A DNA stretch of 64,000 nucleotides from Fusibacter_A sp965140735 (GCA_965140735.1 OZ223306.1:992001-1056000), one strand, 5' to 3'. Shown: positions 10,535-19,173, counted from the stretch's first letter. Notes: generated from the letters alone by a model not told the origin. Translations and numbers: made by a program.

Positions 10535-10630
10535 TAAGTCATTGTCTGACCTAACTCCGTTCTGTCAGACACGTTCTCGTTTAATCGATTACAGCCGGTT
10601 GAACATTCCGTCTCTAATCTGGACGAGAAC
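10535..10630 (-). ncRNA. Candidate structured leader RNA or small mobile element
   Basis: Inside the predicted 5' untranslated leader of the activase gene. Read on the minus strand it folds as an 8-bp stem GTTCTCGT/ACGAGAAC enclosing GATTA/TAATC, then a second 8-bp stem TGTCTGAC/GTCAGACA, then AATGAC/GTCATT. By hand count it is about 45% G+C, well above the surrounding leader. The segment is flanked by the 11-bp direct repeat TAATGACATAT (10524-10534 and 10631-10641), with a third copy at 10475-10485. I do not recognise it as a known riboswitch. It could be a cis-regulatory RNA or a small inserted element with duplicated target. Confidence 0.5.
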
Positions 10631-10660
10631 TAATGACATATAATAACAATTCTAATATAT

Positions 10661-10666
10661 ATTATA
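10661..10666 (-). promoter_or_regulatory. Probable -10 box of the activase promoter
   Basis: TATAAT on the minus strand, with transcription expected to start near 10653. The -35 region at the correct spacing is weak. This leaves a 5' leader of about 220 nt that contains the structured element. The remainder of 10431-10939 is very AT-rich and shows no gene. Confidence 0.5.
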
Positions 10667-10887
10667 GTCCTTTTTGGTGAGAATGCTATTAAAAAGAAGT
10701 TAAATAATAAAAAATTAATATTTTTGGTAATTTTATAGAAATTCAAATCAAAAAATTAAATTACTACATGTAAATACATAAAAATTGATTAAATCAAGTA
10801 CTTTCGAGTATTGTATATTTATACCCATATAGTTAATATCCAAACTTAATATTAAATGGCGTAATGTTTTTACTTTGCTTGTGACAA

Positions 10888-10926
10888 TAAAAACTGCTTC
10901 GACAGTCTAACTTGACAAAGCAGCTT
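10888..10926 (-). terminator. Terminator of the response-regulator gene
   Basis: On the minus strand CTGCTT pairs with AAGCAG, with further pairing inside the loop, and is followed by TTTTTATTG. It begins about 15 nt after the stop codon. Confidence 0.75.
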
Positions 10927-10939
10927 TATAAACTAGAAG

Positions 10940-11758
10940 CTATTTAAGTTTGCTTTCAATTCGTTTGGCCAATACAGAGACTGCATTTTCTTTTGGATCT
11001 ACTTCCTGTGGCAAACTGATGAAATCAAAGGTAATCTTTGTATCTTTTATATTATACACAGTTGTAAAGTTGAGTATCAATCTTTCAAAGTCACTAATAA
11101 GGCCTTCTTTTTGTTCTAATCTATGTTTCGGCATAATAATAACAGCACCATTTGAGCCATAGGTGAAAAACTCATCCTCAACAGACAAATGACTACTAAA
11201 ATAATGCGTCATAGATTTTAAAATTGATAAATCTTTTATGTTCACATCTACAGTAGTCTCGTTACTGGTGTGATAAAGGATAAACAAACCAATCGTCAAT
11301 TCATACCCTTCTCGAATGGCTTTTTTAACCGCATTGTAAATAGCTTGATCAATTGTTTTTGGCGATTTATCTGGAAGCGATTTTGCTATTTCAATTGCAT
11401 CAATATGAAAAACAAGTTTTTGTCTTAGGTAATCATCTTGAAAGGGTTTAAGAATATAATCTAGCGCTCCCACTTTTATGCCCTTGACAAATGAACGTCT
11501 CGTATTTTGACTTGTAACAATACAAACAACAACATCTTCCCTTATCTCCCTAATACGACTAATCAACTCAAAACCATCTTCCGGCCCCAATTGAACATCG
11601 ATAATTACTAAATCAATTTTCTTATCTGGTGAAGAAATTCTATTAACCGTCTCCATGGAAGTTGTTGCTGTAACGATCTCAACATCTAAATTATCAAGTA
11701 GCTTCTTAATCCGATATGAAGTTGTCGTATTAATGTCAACGACTAAAATCCCAATCAT
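10940..11758 (-). CDS. Response regulator with degenerate GGDEF-like output domain
   Basis: The 272-residue product has an N-terminal receiver domain: acidic Asp8, phosphoacceptor Asp54 in LVIIDVQLG, Thr82 and Lys104 in ILKPF. Residues about 135-272 resemble a GGDEF fold in predicted layout, but the position of the catalytic GG[D/E]EF reads YGSNGAVIIMP (residues 200-210). Diguanylate cyclase activity is therefore not expected. It may be a nucleotide-sensing or protein-binding output. No partner histidine kinase is adjacent. It lies 21 nt downstream of the AI-2E-type permease gene on the same strand, so the two may be cotranscribed. Confidence 0.75.
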   Translation of the reverse strand: MIGILVVDINTTTSYRIKKLLDNLDVEIVTATTSMETVNRISSPDKKIDLVIIDVQLGPEDGFELISRIREIREDVVVCIVTSQNTRRSFVKGIKVGALDYILKPFQDDYLRQKLVFHIDAIEIAKSLPDKSPKTIDQAIYNAVKKAIREGYELTIGLFILYHTSNETTVDVNIKDLSILKSMTHYFSSHLSVEDEFFTYGSNGAVIIMPKHRLEQKEGLISDFERLILNFTTVYNIKDTKITFDFISLPQEVDPKENAVSVLAKRIESKLK

Positions 11759-11779
11759 CTAATTCCCCCATAATCATTT

Positions 11780-12913
11780 TCATGACTTTGATTTGCGCTT
11801 CATCCTAATATTACTTTCTTCTAAGCCCTCATAACCTTTCACGTATAACTTCTTTTGAATATCATCTTCAAGAAGTGTCTTTACAAGTACTAAAACTGGA
11901 ACACCTAAAAACATACCAAGAACACCAAAGGTTGCCCCCCCTATTGTTACCGCTAGAATTATCCAAAATGCACTAACCCCAACAGAATCTCCAAGGATCA
12001 ACGGTCCTATTACCCAGCCGTCCAACTGTTGTATGATCAAGATTATTAAAAGCATCCATAATACATCAACTGGTGTATTAGGTGCTCCAATATAGGTGAT
12101 GATAGTTGCTGGGATAGCACCAAGAAACGGCCCAAAATAAGGGATCATATTTGTAATGCCTATAATAATGGCAATCAAAAGTTTAAATTCAAAGTTAAAA
12201 ACAGATAATACAATAAATGATAAAATACCAATGATAAAACTATCCAATAATTTGCCAACTACAAAATCTTTGAAAATATAATGTGCTTTTTTTGAAGTGC
12301 TCATAATCCAATTAGAATGTTGATCATCAAAATAAGCAAAAATTAAACGTTTTAACCTTGCTACAAGATCATTTTTTTCAGCTAACATGTAAACTGAAAT
12401 AATCAGTGCAACAATAAACGAAATTACCCCTGATGTAATCTTCTGAATTTCATTCACAAGTAACAGAACAGCACTTCCAGTCGCATTTGTTAATTTTTGA
12501 AGCATCGGTGTAAGCGCATTAACTATACTCTTCTGAATCTCATTTAGATACATGTTATTAAAATCTTGACTAAAAATATCATCAAGATTAATATCGACAT
12601 TTCCAATAGAATTTATGAGTATACTTACGGTTTCCACAACTCTAGGAACGACTAGAGCACCAAAGAGTACAATGATAGAACTAAAAATAGTAAAAGTGAT
12701 AATTATAGACAAAACACGATTAAGTTTAAACCTTTTTTCAAAATAACGCACGCAGTAGTCTAAAATATACGCAATAATAAAAGCGTAGACCACCGGCTTA
12801 ATCCCTTGTGCAACCATATTCCATACCGGCGTTTTGGTTAAAAATAAAATGACAATAGCGCCAATTGCAATTAATCTTGCATAGAAGTAAAGATTTATAT
12901 CTTTAAAATTCAT
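11780..12913 (-). CDS. AI-2E family transporter (YtvI/PerM-type permease)
   Basis: Integral membrane protein of about 377 residues with the usual eight hydrophobic segments and the family C-terminal block (GITNMIPYFGPFLGAIPA; GWVIGPLILGDSVG; FGVLGMFLGVPVLVLVK). Family members have been linked to autoinducer-2 export or to Na+(Li+)/H+ antiport; the substrate here is open. The start at 12913 follows GAGGTGG by 3-4 nt; the frame is open to 12958 with two further ATG codons, so the N-terminus is uncertain by up to 15 residues. Confidence 0.85.
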   Translation of the reverse strand: MNFKDINLYFYARLIAIGAIVILFLTKTPVWNMVAQGIKPVVYAFIIAYILDYCVRYFEKRFKLNRVLSIIITFTIFSSIIVLFGALVVPRVVETVSILINSIGNVDINLDDIFSQDFNNMYLNEIQKSIVNALTPMLQKLTNATGSAVLLLVNEIQKITSGVISFIVALIISVYMLAEKNDLVARLKRLIFAYFDDQHSNWIMSTSKKAHYIFKDFVVGKLLDSFIIGILSFIVLSVFNFEFKLLIAIIIGITNMIPYFGPFLGAIPATIITYIGAPNTPVDVLWMLLIILIIQQLDGWVIGPLILGDSVGVSAFWIILAVTIGGATFGVLGMFLGVPVLVLVKTLLEDDIQKKLYVKGYEGLEESNIRMKRKSKS

Positions 12914-13060
12914 TTTCCACCTCATTATTGTTATGCTTATAGTATTAATATACCACATCTTTTTGTGATTATGCTGAAAATTGAATTAGAATCACATTAC
13001 AACTACATGACAAGCTGAAAATAGGTGTCAAGTACTATACAAGATCAGGCTCATAGCACT

Positions 13061-13105
13061 AAAAAAACTAATGGTTAACATAATCTTATTATGTTAACCA
13101 TTAGT
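13061..13105 (-). terminator. Intrinsic terminator of deoC
   Basis: Perfect 18-bp stem ACTAATGGTTAACATAAT and its complement with a 3-nt loop, followed on the minus strand by T6. Confidence 0.9.
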
Positions 13106-13140
13106 GCTTTATTGTTATGCTCTCATTTACTTTAACATAT

Positions 13141-13809
13141 TTAATAATCAGATGCCCCTGCTTGACTGCCAGTCACTATACTTACAGATGAAGATGCCCC
13201 TATCCTTGTGGCACCTGCTTCAACCATTTTAAGAGCTGTTTCATAATCTCTAACAGCACCTGAAGCCTTTACTTCTAAAGCTTCACCTACTGTTTGCTTC
13301 ATCAATCTAACATCTGCTTCTGTTGCACCACCAGTACTAAATCCAGTAGAAGTTTTTACAAATTGAGCACCAGCAGCTTTAGATAATTCACAAGCTTTTA
13401 CCTTTTCAGCATCAGTCAAAAGACAAGCTTCAATAATCACTTTAAGAATTGCTTTGCCCTTAATGGCATTAACAACGGCTTCAATGTCCTTTTGAACATA
13501 CTCATATTTGCCATCTTTTAAAGCAGAAACATTGATAACCATATCTATTTCATTTGCACCATCTTCCACAGCTTTTTTAGCTTCCAATGCTTTAATTTCA
13601 CTTGTGCTCGCCCCTAGAGGAAATCCAATTACAGACGTTACTTTTACCGCTGTTCCTTGTAATTCCTTTGCAACCAAAGAAACAAAGTATGGATTCACAC
13701 ACACCGAATAAAAATGATGTGTTTTTGCTTCATCACAAATTTTAATAACATCCTGATCTGTAACATCAGGTTTTAAAATCGTATGATCGATATATTTTGC
13801 TAAATTCAT
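13141..13809 (-). CDS. deoC: Deoxyribose-phosphate aldolase
   Basis: Cleaves 2-deoxyribose-5-phosphate to glyceraldehyde-3-phosphate and acetaldehyde, linking deoxynucleoside breakdown to glycolysis. The 222 residues carry the conserved IDHTILKPDVT start, the Schiff-base lysine in QFVKTSTGFSTGGAT and the phosphate-binding KASGAVRDYETA. The start at 13809 has GAGGTG 6 nt upstream. The longer frame to 13878 adds 23 residues absent from the family and is rejected. It works in the same pathway as deoD, about 7 kb away. hpt precedes it on the same strand. Confidence 0.95.
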   Translation of the reverse strand: MNLAKYIDHTILKPDVTDQDVIKICDEAKTHHFYSVCVNPYFVSLVAKELQGTAVKVTSVIGFPLGASTSEIKALEAKKAVEDGANEIDMVINVSALKDGKYEYVQKDIEAVVNAIKGKAILKVIIEACLLTDAEKVKACELSKAAGAQFVKTSTGFSTGGATEADVRLMKQTVGEALEVKASGAVRDYETALKMVEAGATRIGASSSVSIVTGSQAGASDY

Positions 13810-13901
13810 AATCTTCACCTCGTCAAATATTTTAATTAAATCATATAAGTTTCCTACCCAATCGTCAAATAAAAACACGCATTTTTATGAAATATATACA
13901 A

Positions 13902-14441
13902 TTACTTTGTATACACAGACTCTTTTAAAGATGCAATATAAGGCAAGTTTCTATATTTTTCAGCATAATCAATGCCATATCCAACAATAAACTCATCTGG
14001 AATCTTATAACCAATATATCGGACATCAATATTTGCAATTCTACGCTCAGGTTTATTCAATAAGGTACAAATTTCAATACTTTTAGGATTTCTTGATTTG
14101 AAATTTTTAATCAAGTACTGGAGTGTCAATCCCGTGTCAATGATATCTTCAACAATAATAACATCTTTACCTTCTATGCTGTAATCTAAATCTTTTAGAA
14201 TTTTCACAACACCAGAGGATTCTGTGGAATGTCCATAGCTTGATGCCGCTATGAAATCTATTTGAATTGGAAAGCTAATTTCACGCATTAAATCACACAT
14301 AAAGACGTTTGCACCCTTTAAAACGCCTACTAGTAAGAGATCTTTTCCTTGATAATCCTTAGAAATTTGATCTGCGATTTCTTTAACTTTCGCTTTTAAT
14401 ACTTCTTCAGAAAAAAGAACTTCTTTAACATCATTAATCAT
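13902..14441 (-). CDS. hpt: Hypoxanthine phosphoribosyltransferase
   Basis: Purine salvage enzyme converting hypoxanthine (and usually guanine) plus PRPP to IMP/GMP. The 179 residues have the PRPP-binding loop VIIVEDIIDTGLTL and the flexible-loop and base-binding segments expected (VGVLKGANVFMCDL; DEFIVGYGIDYAEKYRNLPYI). The length matches the family. It ends about 90 nt before the deoC start, on the same strand. Confidence 0.95.
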   Translation of the reverse strand: MINDVKEVLFSEEVLKAKVKEIADQISKDYQGKDLLLVGVLKGANVFMCDLMREISFPIQIDFIAASSYGHSTESSGVVKILKDLDYSIEGKDVIIVEDIIDTGLTLQYLIKNFKSRNPKSIEICTLLNKPERRIANIDVRYIGYKIPDEFIVGYGIDYAEKYRNLPYIASLKESVYTK

Positions 14442-14546
14442 TTTGTACTCCTTGTCTATTTTATAGCCCTCAGGCTCTACTCACCTTAATATGATAACAT
14501 AAAAAGGCGTCAGAGTTTGGTTAATTTTCTATAAAATCATAAAAAA

Positions 14547-15530
14547 TCATATAAGAAATATAAAATCACAATGTCCAATTCGAAGTTCATCTCCATGCCC
14601 AATTGGCGTTTTATTCAATACCTTTTTACTGTTGACATAAGTACCATTTGTGGAACTCAAATCTTCAATTAAGTAAGTGGCATTTTGCGTATATAATTTT
14701 GCGTGTTCACGACTAATTGAAGTCTCATCAATGCTTATTTCACATCGATCATCACGCCCAATTAGACAGGTCTCATAATAAATCTTATACTGAACAGCTG
14801 GCTGATCACGTGAAATCAGAATAGGGTGTCTTTGAACATAAGCTGTTTTTTTGAGATTTAATACATTTTGATCCGTTTCAGATGATTTTTTAGATTGATG
14901 CTTTGAAGTTTTTTTGTCATCCTTTTTAGAGCGTAACTTGCTGTGAATTGCGTTTGTGAATTGCTTTATTTGCCCTTCTTTCCTAGGTAGTAAAGCATTT
15001 GACGAATCTGTTGTACGCACATCAGATAAAAATTGAACTTTGAGCTCATCTATTGAAAAATTTGATTTCATAAGGAGTGTATTTATATGCTCTACATGAC
15101 ATTGTTCTAATTCAATGAACAAATGTCTAAAAAAATAAAGTTGCTCCTTTACTACAGTTTCATTTATTCGATTAAATGGCAACAACAACCAAACAAATTG
15201 ATCTATGGATGTATCAAAATAAAGTGCATCATCTCTAAAAATCAGCATTTCAATTGAAAGCATATATTGATCTAATTTAAGTTCTAAAGTCTCCAAGGCT
15301 TTCAGTAAGTTCAAAAAAAGTCTCATATTAAATTGATGCGTAGCTATTAGAGTCTCTATACTTACAAGATTTAAGACATTGTATTCAAATTCATATTTTT
15401 CCCCGTCTTGTCTTATATTTTCTAAAGGTGCTAATACATTGAGTGCTATATTCTGTTGCATTTTTAAGAAAATGGGGTCAGGACGCTGACCCCATATAAC
15501 TTCTGTGTGAAATTCTTTTTTTGTGCTCAT
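14547..15530 (-). CDS. FHA-domain protein with DUF6382-like N-terminus
   Basis: The N-terminal ~180 residues resemble DUF6382, a domain common beside Gram-positive Tad loci. A basic Lys/Ser-rich linker follows (about residues 185-225). The C-terminal ~80 residues form a forkhead-associated domain with the phosphothreonine-pocket motifs LIGRDDRCEISI, ISREHAKL and SSTNGTYVNSKKV. It probably binds a phosphorylated partner in the pilus machinery, but no Ser/Thr kinase gene lies in the window. Last gene of the Tad operon, 36 nt after the pilin. GGAAG precedes the ATG. Confidence 0.85.
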   Translation of the reverse strand: MSTKKEFHTEVIWGQRPDPIFLKMQQNIALNVLAPLENIRQDGEKYEFEYNVLNLVSIETLIATHQFNMRLFLNLLKALETLELKLDQYMLSIEMLIFRDDALYFDTSIDQFVWLLLPFNRINETVVKEQLYFFRHLFIELEQCHVEHINTLLMKSNFSIDELKVQFLSDVRTTDSSNALLPRKEGQIKQFTNAIHSKLRSKKDDKKTSKHQSKKSSETDQNVLNLKKTAYVQRHPILISRDQPAVQYKIYYETCLIGRDDRCEISIDETSISREHAKLYTQNATYLIEDLSSTNGTYVNSKKVLNKTPIGHGDELRIGHCDFIFLI

Positions 15531-15566
15531 AGTTGGACTTCCTTCGTTGTTTTAACGATTATGACC

Positions 15567-15782
15567 TTAAATATTCTCAAAATCATGTTTATTAATACTC
15601 TTTTTTGCGCCCTCAAAAAGTTCTGTAATAACGCCTCTAAATGCAAAAGCGACACCAATCAAAACAGCCATCAATATTACCATTTCTATAGTCCCAAGGC
15701 CCCTCTCGTCTTTCAACTTCACACCCGTTATACCGCAATATATTCTTTTGGGTAATAACGGTAGCATATGACTTAATAACAT
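15567..15782 (-). CDS. flp: Flp-type (type IVb) pilin
   Basis: A 71-residue prepilin: positively charged leader (KLKDERG), then a single hydrophobic helix at about 31-50. Cleavage after Gly28 would place Glu33 at +5, the prepilin peptidase rule for type IV pilins. AGGAGG sits 6-7 nt before the ATG, supporting the long leader. No prepilin peptidase gene is present in the window, so it must be elsewhere. It lies between the TadC-like gene (11 nt) and the FHA gene. Confidence 0.8.
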   Translation of the reverse strand: MLLSHMLPLLPKRIYCGITGVKLKDERGLGTIEMVILMAVLIGVAFAFRGVITELFEGAKKSINKHDFENI

Positions 15783-15793
15783 ATATTCTCCTC

Positions 15794-16402
15794 CTAAAAA
15801 TTAATATTTATCATAATAGGTGTAATAACCACCATAATGACACTAAATAGTGATAACATCAGTACAAATGTTAAGTATAAACTCGCCCTTTCAGAAGCGA
15901 TTTTGACAGTTTGAAGCTTTTGATCCCATAGCTCATCATGAAATCTTTCCAGTGCTGAATAAGTGTTCGCGCTCCCTGTTAAAAAATTCTGATTGATGAG
16001 TCTTGAAAGCTTCCAAAGATCATGAAAATTACATTCTAGTGCAAACATATTCAGGGCATTAATCGCTGAAATTTGTTTGTCAATTTTAAGACTTAAAGAC
16101 TCAAAATTCGGATTATCTCTATTGCTTATAATAGCGCCTTTAACAGCACTTTCAGTGGTCATGTCACAAGTCATGTTGAGAATAATCTCTTGAATAAAAC
16201 TCGGAAGCTCCGCGCTAAAAGGATGTGGTTTAGCCTTTTTAATTTTATGAGTGTACAGAAAGGCATCTAACTTTTCATTGTAGGATTCTAGCTTAATTTC
16301 AAATTTGGATTTTGCTCTTTTGGGACGCTTTTTCTTTAATTTTTTCTCTGGTTTCCCCATTCTTTTCTCAGATTCTTTTTTTTGACCTTCACTTTCTAAC
16401 AT
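15794..16402 (-). CDS. tadC: TadC-like pilus assembly protein, shortened
   Basis: The 202 residues begin with a very basic segment (about residues 8-32), then a helical cytoplasmic region of the type II secretion F family, and one hydrophobic stretch at the C-terminus (about 178-200). Typical TadC proteins are near 300 residues with several membrane helices, so this copy appears to lack the N-terminal membrane part. The position after tadB identifies it better than the sequence does. The ribosome binding site AGGAGG overlaps the end of tadB. Confidence 0.6.
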   Translation of the reverse strand: MLESEGQKKESEKRMGKPEKKLKKKRPKRAKSKFEIKLESYNEKLDAFLYTHKIKKAKPHPFSAELPSFIQEIILNMTCDMTTESAVKGAIISNRDNPNFESLSLKIDKQISAINALNMFALECNFHDLWKLSRLINQNFLTGSANTYSALERFHDELWDQKLQTVKIASERASLYLTFVLMLSLFSVIMVVITPIMININF

Positions 16403-16410
16403 ATGCCCTC

Positions 16411-17142
16411 CTATATTTCTATCTGAATGATCTTTTTAGAGATCAACTTCATGGCCACTAAAAGCGAAAAAGAAAAAGTCATAATTACGCGTCCAATAAC
16501 CTCTGTGTAGAGAGGCATCAAATACTCAGGTGACATACTTCTAATCATAAGTACAACCATCATAGGTGCCATACAAAGAATCATCTGTTCGGTCTTCTTT
16601 TGGTATAAAATCATCTGGATCTCAGCTTCTGTCTTGTGTTTTATATAGAGTTTATCCAGTGTAATACTCACAATAAAGGATTGATTTGCACCAGTTTTCA
16701 TACTCTGCATCAACATTGATGAAAATCGCTTTGTATCTTTTATTGGAAATACAGTTTCTAGAACCTTCAATAATTGTTCTTGTGATACGCCCATTCTGAT
16801 GGCGTTAATCATTTTTTCAAATCGTGTTTTCATGTTGCTATCAAAAGATGAATAGTGATCTTTCTCATACGAGAGTATGGCATGTTCAAAACTCATACCT
16901 ATACTTAAATTTGAGTTGATATAATTCAGAAACTCTATGAGTTGAAAACTGATTTCACTTGTATAATTGCGATCATATCGTCTAGTAAATTTCATAAGGA
17001 TCGCAATGATAACCACAGGCAAAGGTAGTAAAAAAGGAATGTTATAAAATGAATATATTCCCATAATATAGAATATCGTATCAAAAAAAATAATCGCAAA
17101 ATCCTTTGTTTTTAAGCCGTTTAAAAATTCTTGTAACTTCAT
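16411..17142 (-). CDS. tadB: TadB-like pilus assembly membrane protein
   Basis: Inner-membrane platform protein for Flp pilus assembly. Of 243 residues, hydrophobic segments lie at about 14-50 and two near the C-terminus (about 187-235), with a cytoplasmic T2SSF region between (FQLIEFLNYINSNLSIGMSFEHAI; MQSMKTGANQSFIVSI). It overlaps tadA by 4 nt (ATGA), indicating translational coupling. Confidence 0.8.
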   Translation of the reverse strand: MKLQEFLNGLKTKDFAIIFFDTIFYIMGIYSFYNIPFLLPLPVVIIAILMKFTRRYDRNYTSEISFQLIEFLNYINSNLSIGMSFEHAILSYEKDHYSSFDSNMKTRFEKMINAIRMGVSQEQLLKVLETVFPIKDTKRFSSMLMQSMKTGANQSFIVSITLDKLYIKHKTEAEIQMILYQKKTEQMILCMAPMMVVLMIRSMSPEYLMPLYTEVIGRVIMTFSFSLLVAMKLISKKIIQIEI

Positions 17143-18326
17143 ATAATGGCTCTCCTAAGTTTATGTTTGTTGATAAGAATATCTTCAAAGCGCGTTCTCT
17201 TTTGACTACTAGGATCGTAAAAATCGAAAATTTTATTCAAGACATAATCTGTTTCATCTTTGAGAACTTCACTAACTTCAGTAATCTTTCTTTTCCCACT
17301 GGGCAAGCGTTCAATAAAAATAATTAGATCTATTGCAGAAATGATCTGACGTCTTATCAGAGTGTGATTGATTTCAGAATGACTTGATGCAATCACCTCT
17401 AACCGCGTGAGCATGTCCATACCAGAATTTGAATGTCCTGTAGAAAGAGAACCATCGTGTCCTGTATTCATAGCCTGAAGCATATCCACAACTTCTTCAC
17501 CTCTGACCTCACCTACGATAATTCGATCGGGTCTCATTCTAAGTGCATTTTTAATTAAATGTGAAATCGTAATGGATTGCAGATTCGTATTGGATTTCTT
17601 AACTTCAAGAGAAACTAAATTTTCATGATTTTGGATTTGAAGTTCTGCAGCATCTTCAATGGTCACAAGTCTCTCTGAGGATGGAATATAATGTGTTAAA
17701 CAATTCAACAATGTGGTCTTACCAGAACCAGTACTGCCACAGATGAAGATATTAAACTTACTCCCTATGCATAATTTTAAAAAATCGGCAAGTGCCCGAG
17801 AGAGCATTTGAGTTTGTATAAGTTCCTCTGGATTATTGAAAGTCTGCTTGAATTTACGGATCGTCACCACAGGGCCGTTTAAGGCGACTGGTTCTATGAC
17901 AATATTGACTCTAGAACCATCTTTAAGTCTTGCATCCATAATGGGAGTCCCTATGTTGATAGGTCTATCAATTTCTGTGGCAATTTTATGGACTAAACTC
18001 ATCAAATGATCGTGATTAGAAAACTTTAAATCGATAGCCTCTAACTGACCAGCCCTTTCAACAAAAATACTTTCAGGTCCATTGATCATAATTTCACTTA
18101 TGCTTTCATCATCCAGTAAAGGTTGAATTACATCATACTTAAATATGGTATCCCACAAAGTTGCTTTTAAAGACATTTTTTCATCTATACTGAGATGATT
18201 TAACTCTGAAATTTGTTGATGTATCGCTCGACTTACGAAAGGTTCTTCAACTTTGGGGATATTCTCTAAAATTTGACTTTTAAGTGTTTTTATTAATTCA
18301 TAAGATATCATAACGCCTACTTTCAA
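17139..18326 (-). CDS. tadA: TadA/CpaF family pilus assembly ATPase
   Basis: Hexameric secretion ATPase powering pilus assembly. Motifs: an N-terminal domain with DDESISEIMINGP, Walker A GSTGSGKTT at residues 197-205, the Asp box TIEDAAELQ, Walker B DRIIVGEVRGEE, and the His box DGSLSTGHSNS. The listed start is a TTG at 18326 that overlaps the preceding stop (TTGA); an ATG at 18311 is an alternative giving 390 residues. Neither has a strong ribosome binding site, so coupling to the upstream gene is likely. Confidence 0.92.
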   Translation of the reverse strand: MKVGVMISYELIKTLKSQILENIPKVEEPFVSRAIHQQISELNHLSIDEKMSLKATLWDTIFKYDVIQPLLDDESISEIMINGPESIFVERAGQLEAIDLKFSNHDHLMSLVHKIATEIDRPINIGTPIMDARLKDGSRVNIVIEPVALNGPVVTIRKFKQTFNNPEELIQTQMLSRALADFLKLCIGSKFNIFICGSTGSGKTTLLNCLTHYIPSSERLVTIEDAAELQIQNHENLVSLEVKKSNTNLQSITISHLIKNALRMRPDRIIVGEVRGEEVVDMLQAMNTGHDGSLSTGHSNSGMDMLTRLEVIASSHSEINHTLIRRQIISAIDLIIFIERLPSGKRKITEVSEVLKDETDYVLNKIFDFYDPSSQKRTRFEDILINKHKLRRAII

Positions 18327-19141
18327 ATGCAGTTTTGCACCAAATCATCAAAAAACTTTAACAAGCTCTCATTCTGATCTTCATTCTTTTTTTCAAAGTT
18401 AGATAGGTAAATTTCATGTATGGAACCTTGTGTATTAAAATGCCTGAGCTGTTCGACTATAGAAACATTTAATTTAGTCGGTTCTGAAGCAATAAAAATC
18501 AGATGATCTGAAATGCCAATCAAATTTAATTCGAATTCATTTCTAATAGGTACAAGGTTTAAAATCAAATGGTATTTGTCCTTTAAAACGTTTAAAATAT
18601 CGATAATCAATGCCTTAGGTGGATGTAACATATCCATAAGTGATTTAAAAAAAGTGAGTTCTAAAAATGTATGAGACGCATTCTTTTTTAAATAAGGCTC
18701 GATTAACGCCAAAGTCAAGTTTGACTCATCACTTAAATCAAATAGCATGTTGGTATCTGTATCAAGCTTAAAGCTGCATATAACAACTGGATTATTGGAT
18801 CTAATTGCCTTTGAAAACAACGGCGCATATTCTGCATTCGTTTCGTCTGAAATAATCGAAAAAAGTTGCCTGTTCTGCCCTCTGATCAGCTTAAGGATCT
18901 CTAAATAACTCTGATACTTGTAGACAGTACCTTTTAAGTCTGGGTCTTCTGAGAGCAGGATCACTTGATCGGATTTAATCCATCTGGGGATCTTCTCTTT
19001 GAACTCTGATTCGATTATTATTTTATCTTCATCTGCAATCATTATGGATTCTAAATCTTCGCATAGACATGCATTTGGTAAATAGGCTTTCATTTTGCTA
19101 AAGCATAATTCTGTATAGTGAGAAACGTAAAAATAGTACAT
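18323..19141 (-). CDS. TadZ/CpaE-position protein without Walker A
   Basis: First gene of the Tad operon, where a MinD-like TadZ/CpaE localisation ATPase normally sits. The 272 residues show a receiver-like N-terminal half (DQVILLSEDPDLKG) and a C-terminal half with alternating strands (LNLVPIRNEFELNLIGISDHLIFIASEPTK is the characteristic MinD/CpaE-like layout), but no P-loop GKGGxGKT is present. If it is a TadZ relative, it would be an ATP-independent form. The start has AGGAG upstream and a well-spaced promoter. Confidence 0.55.
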   Translation of the reverse strand: MYYFYVSHYTELCFSKMKAYLPNACLCEDLESIMIADEDKIIIESEFKEKIPRWIKSDQVILLSEDPDLKGTVYKYQSYLEILKLIRGQNRQLFSIISDETNAEYAPLFSKAIRSNNPVVICSFKLDTDTNMLFDLSDESNLTLALIEPYLKKNASHTFLELTFFKSLMDMLHPPKALIIDILNVLKDKYHLILNLVPIRNEFELNLIGISDHLIFIASEPTKLNVSIVEQLRHFNTQGSIHEIYLSNFEKKNEDQNESLLKFFDDLVQNCI

Positions 19142-19173
19142 ATTGAATTCTCCTAATATATGGTATATGCATT

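Noticed and set aside
10524..10641. Integron attC site or insertion sequence end
   Set aside because: No integrase or transposase gene is nearby, and the stems lack the attC core sites.
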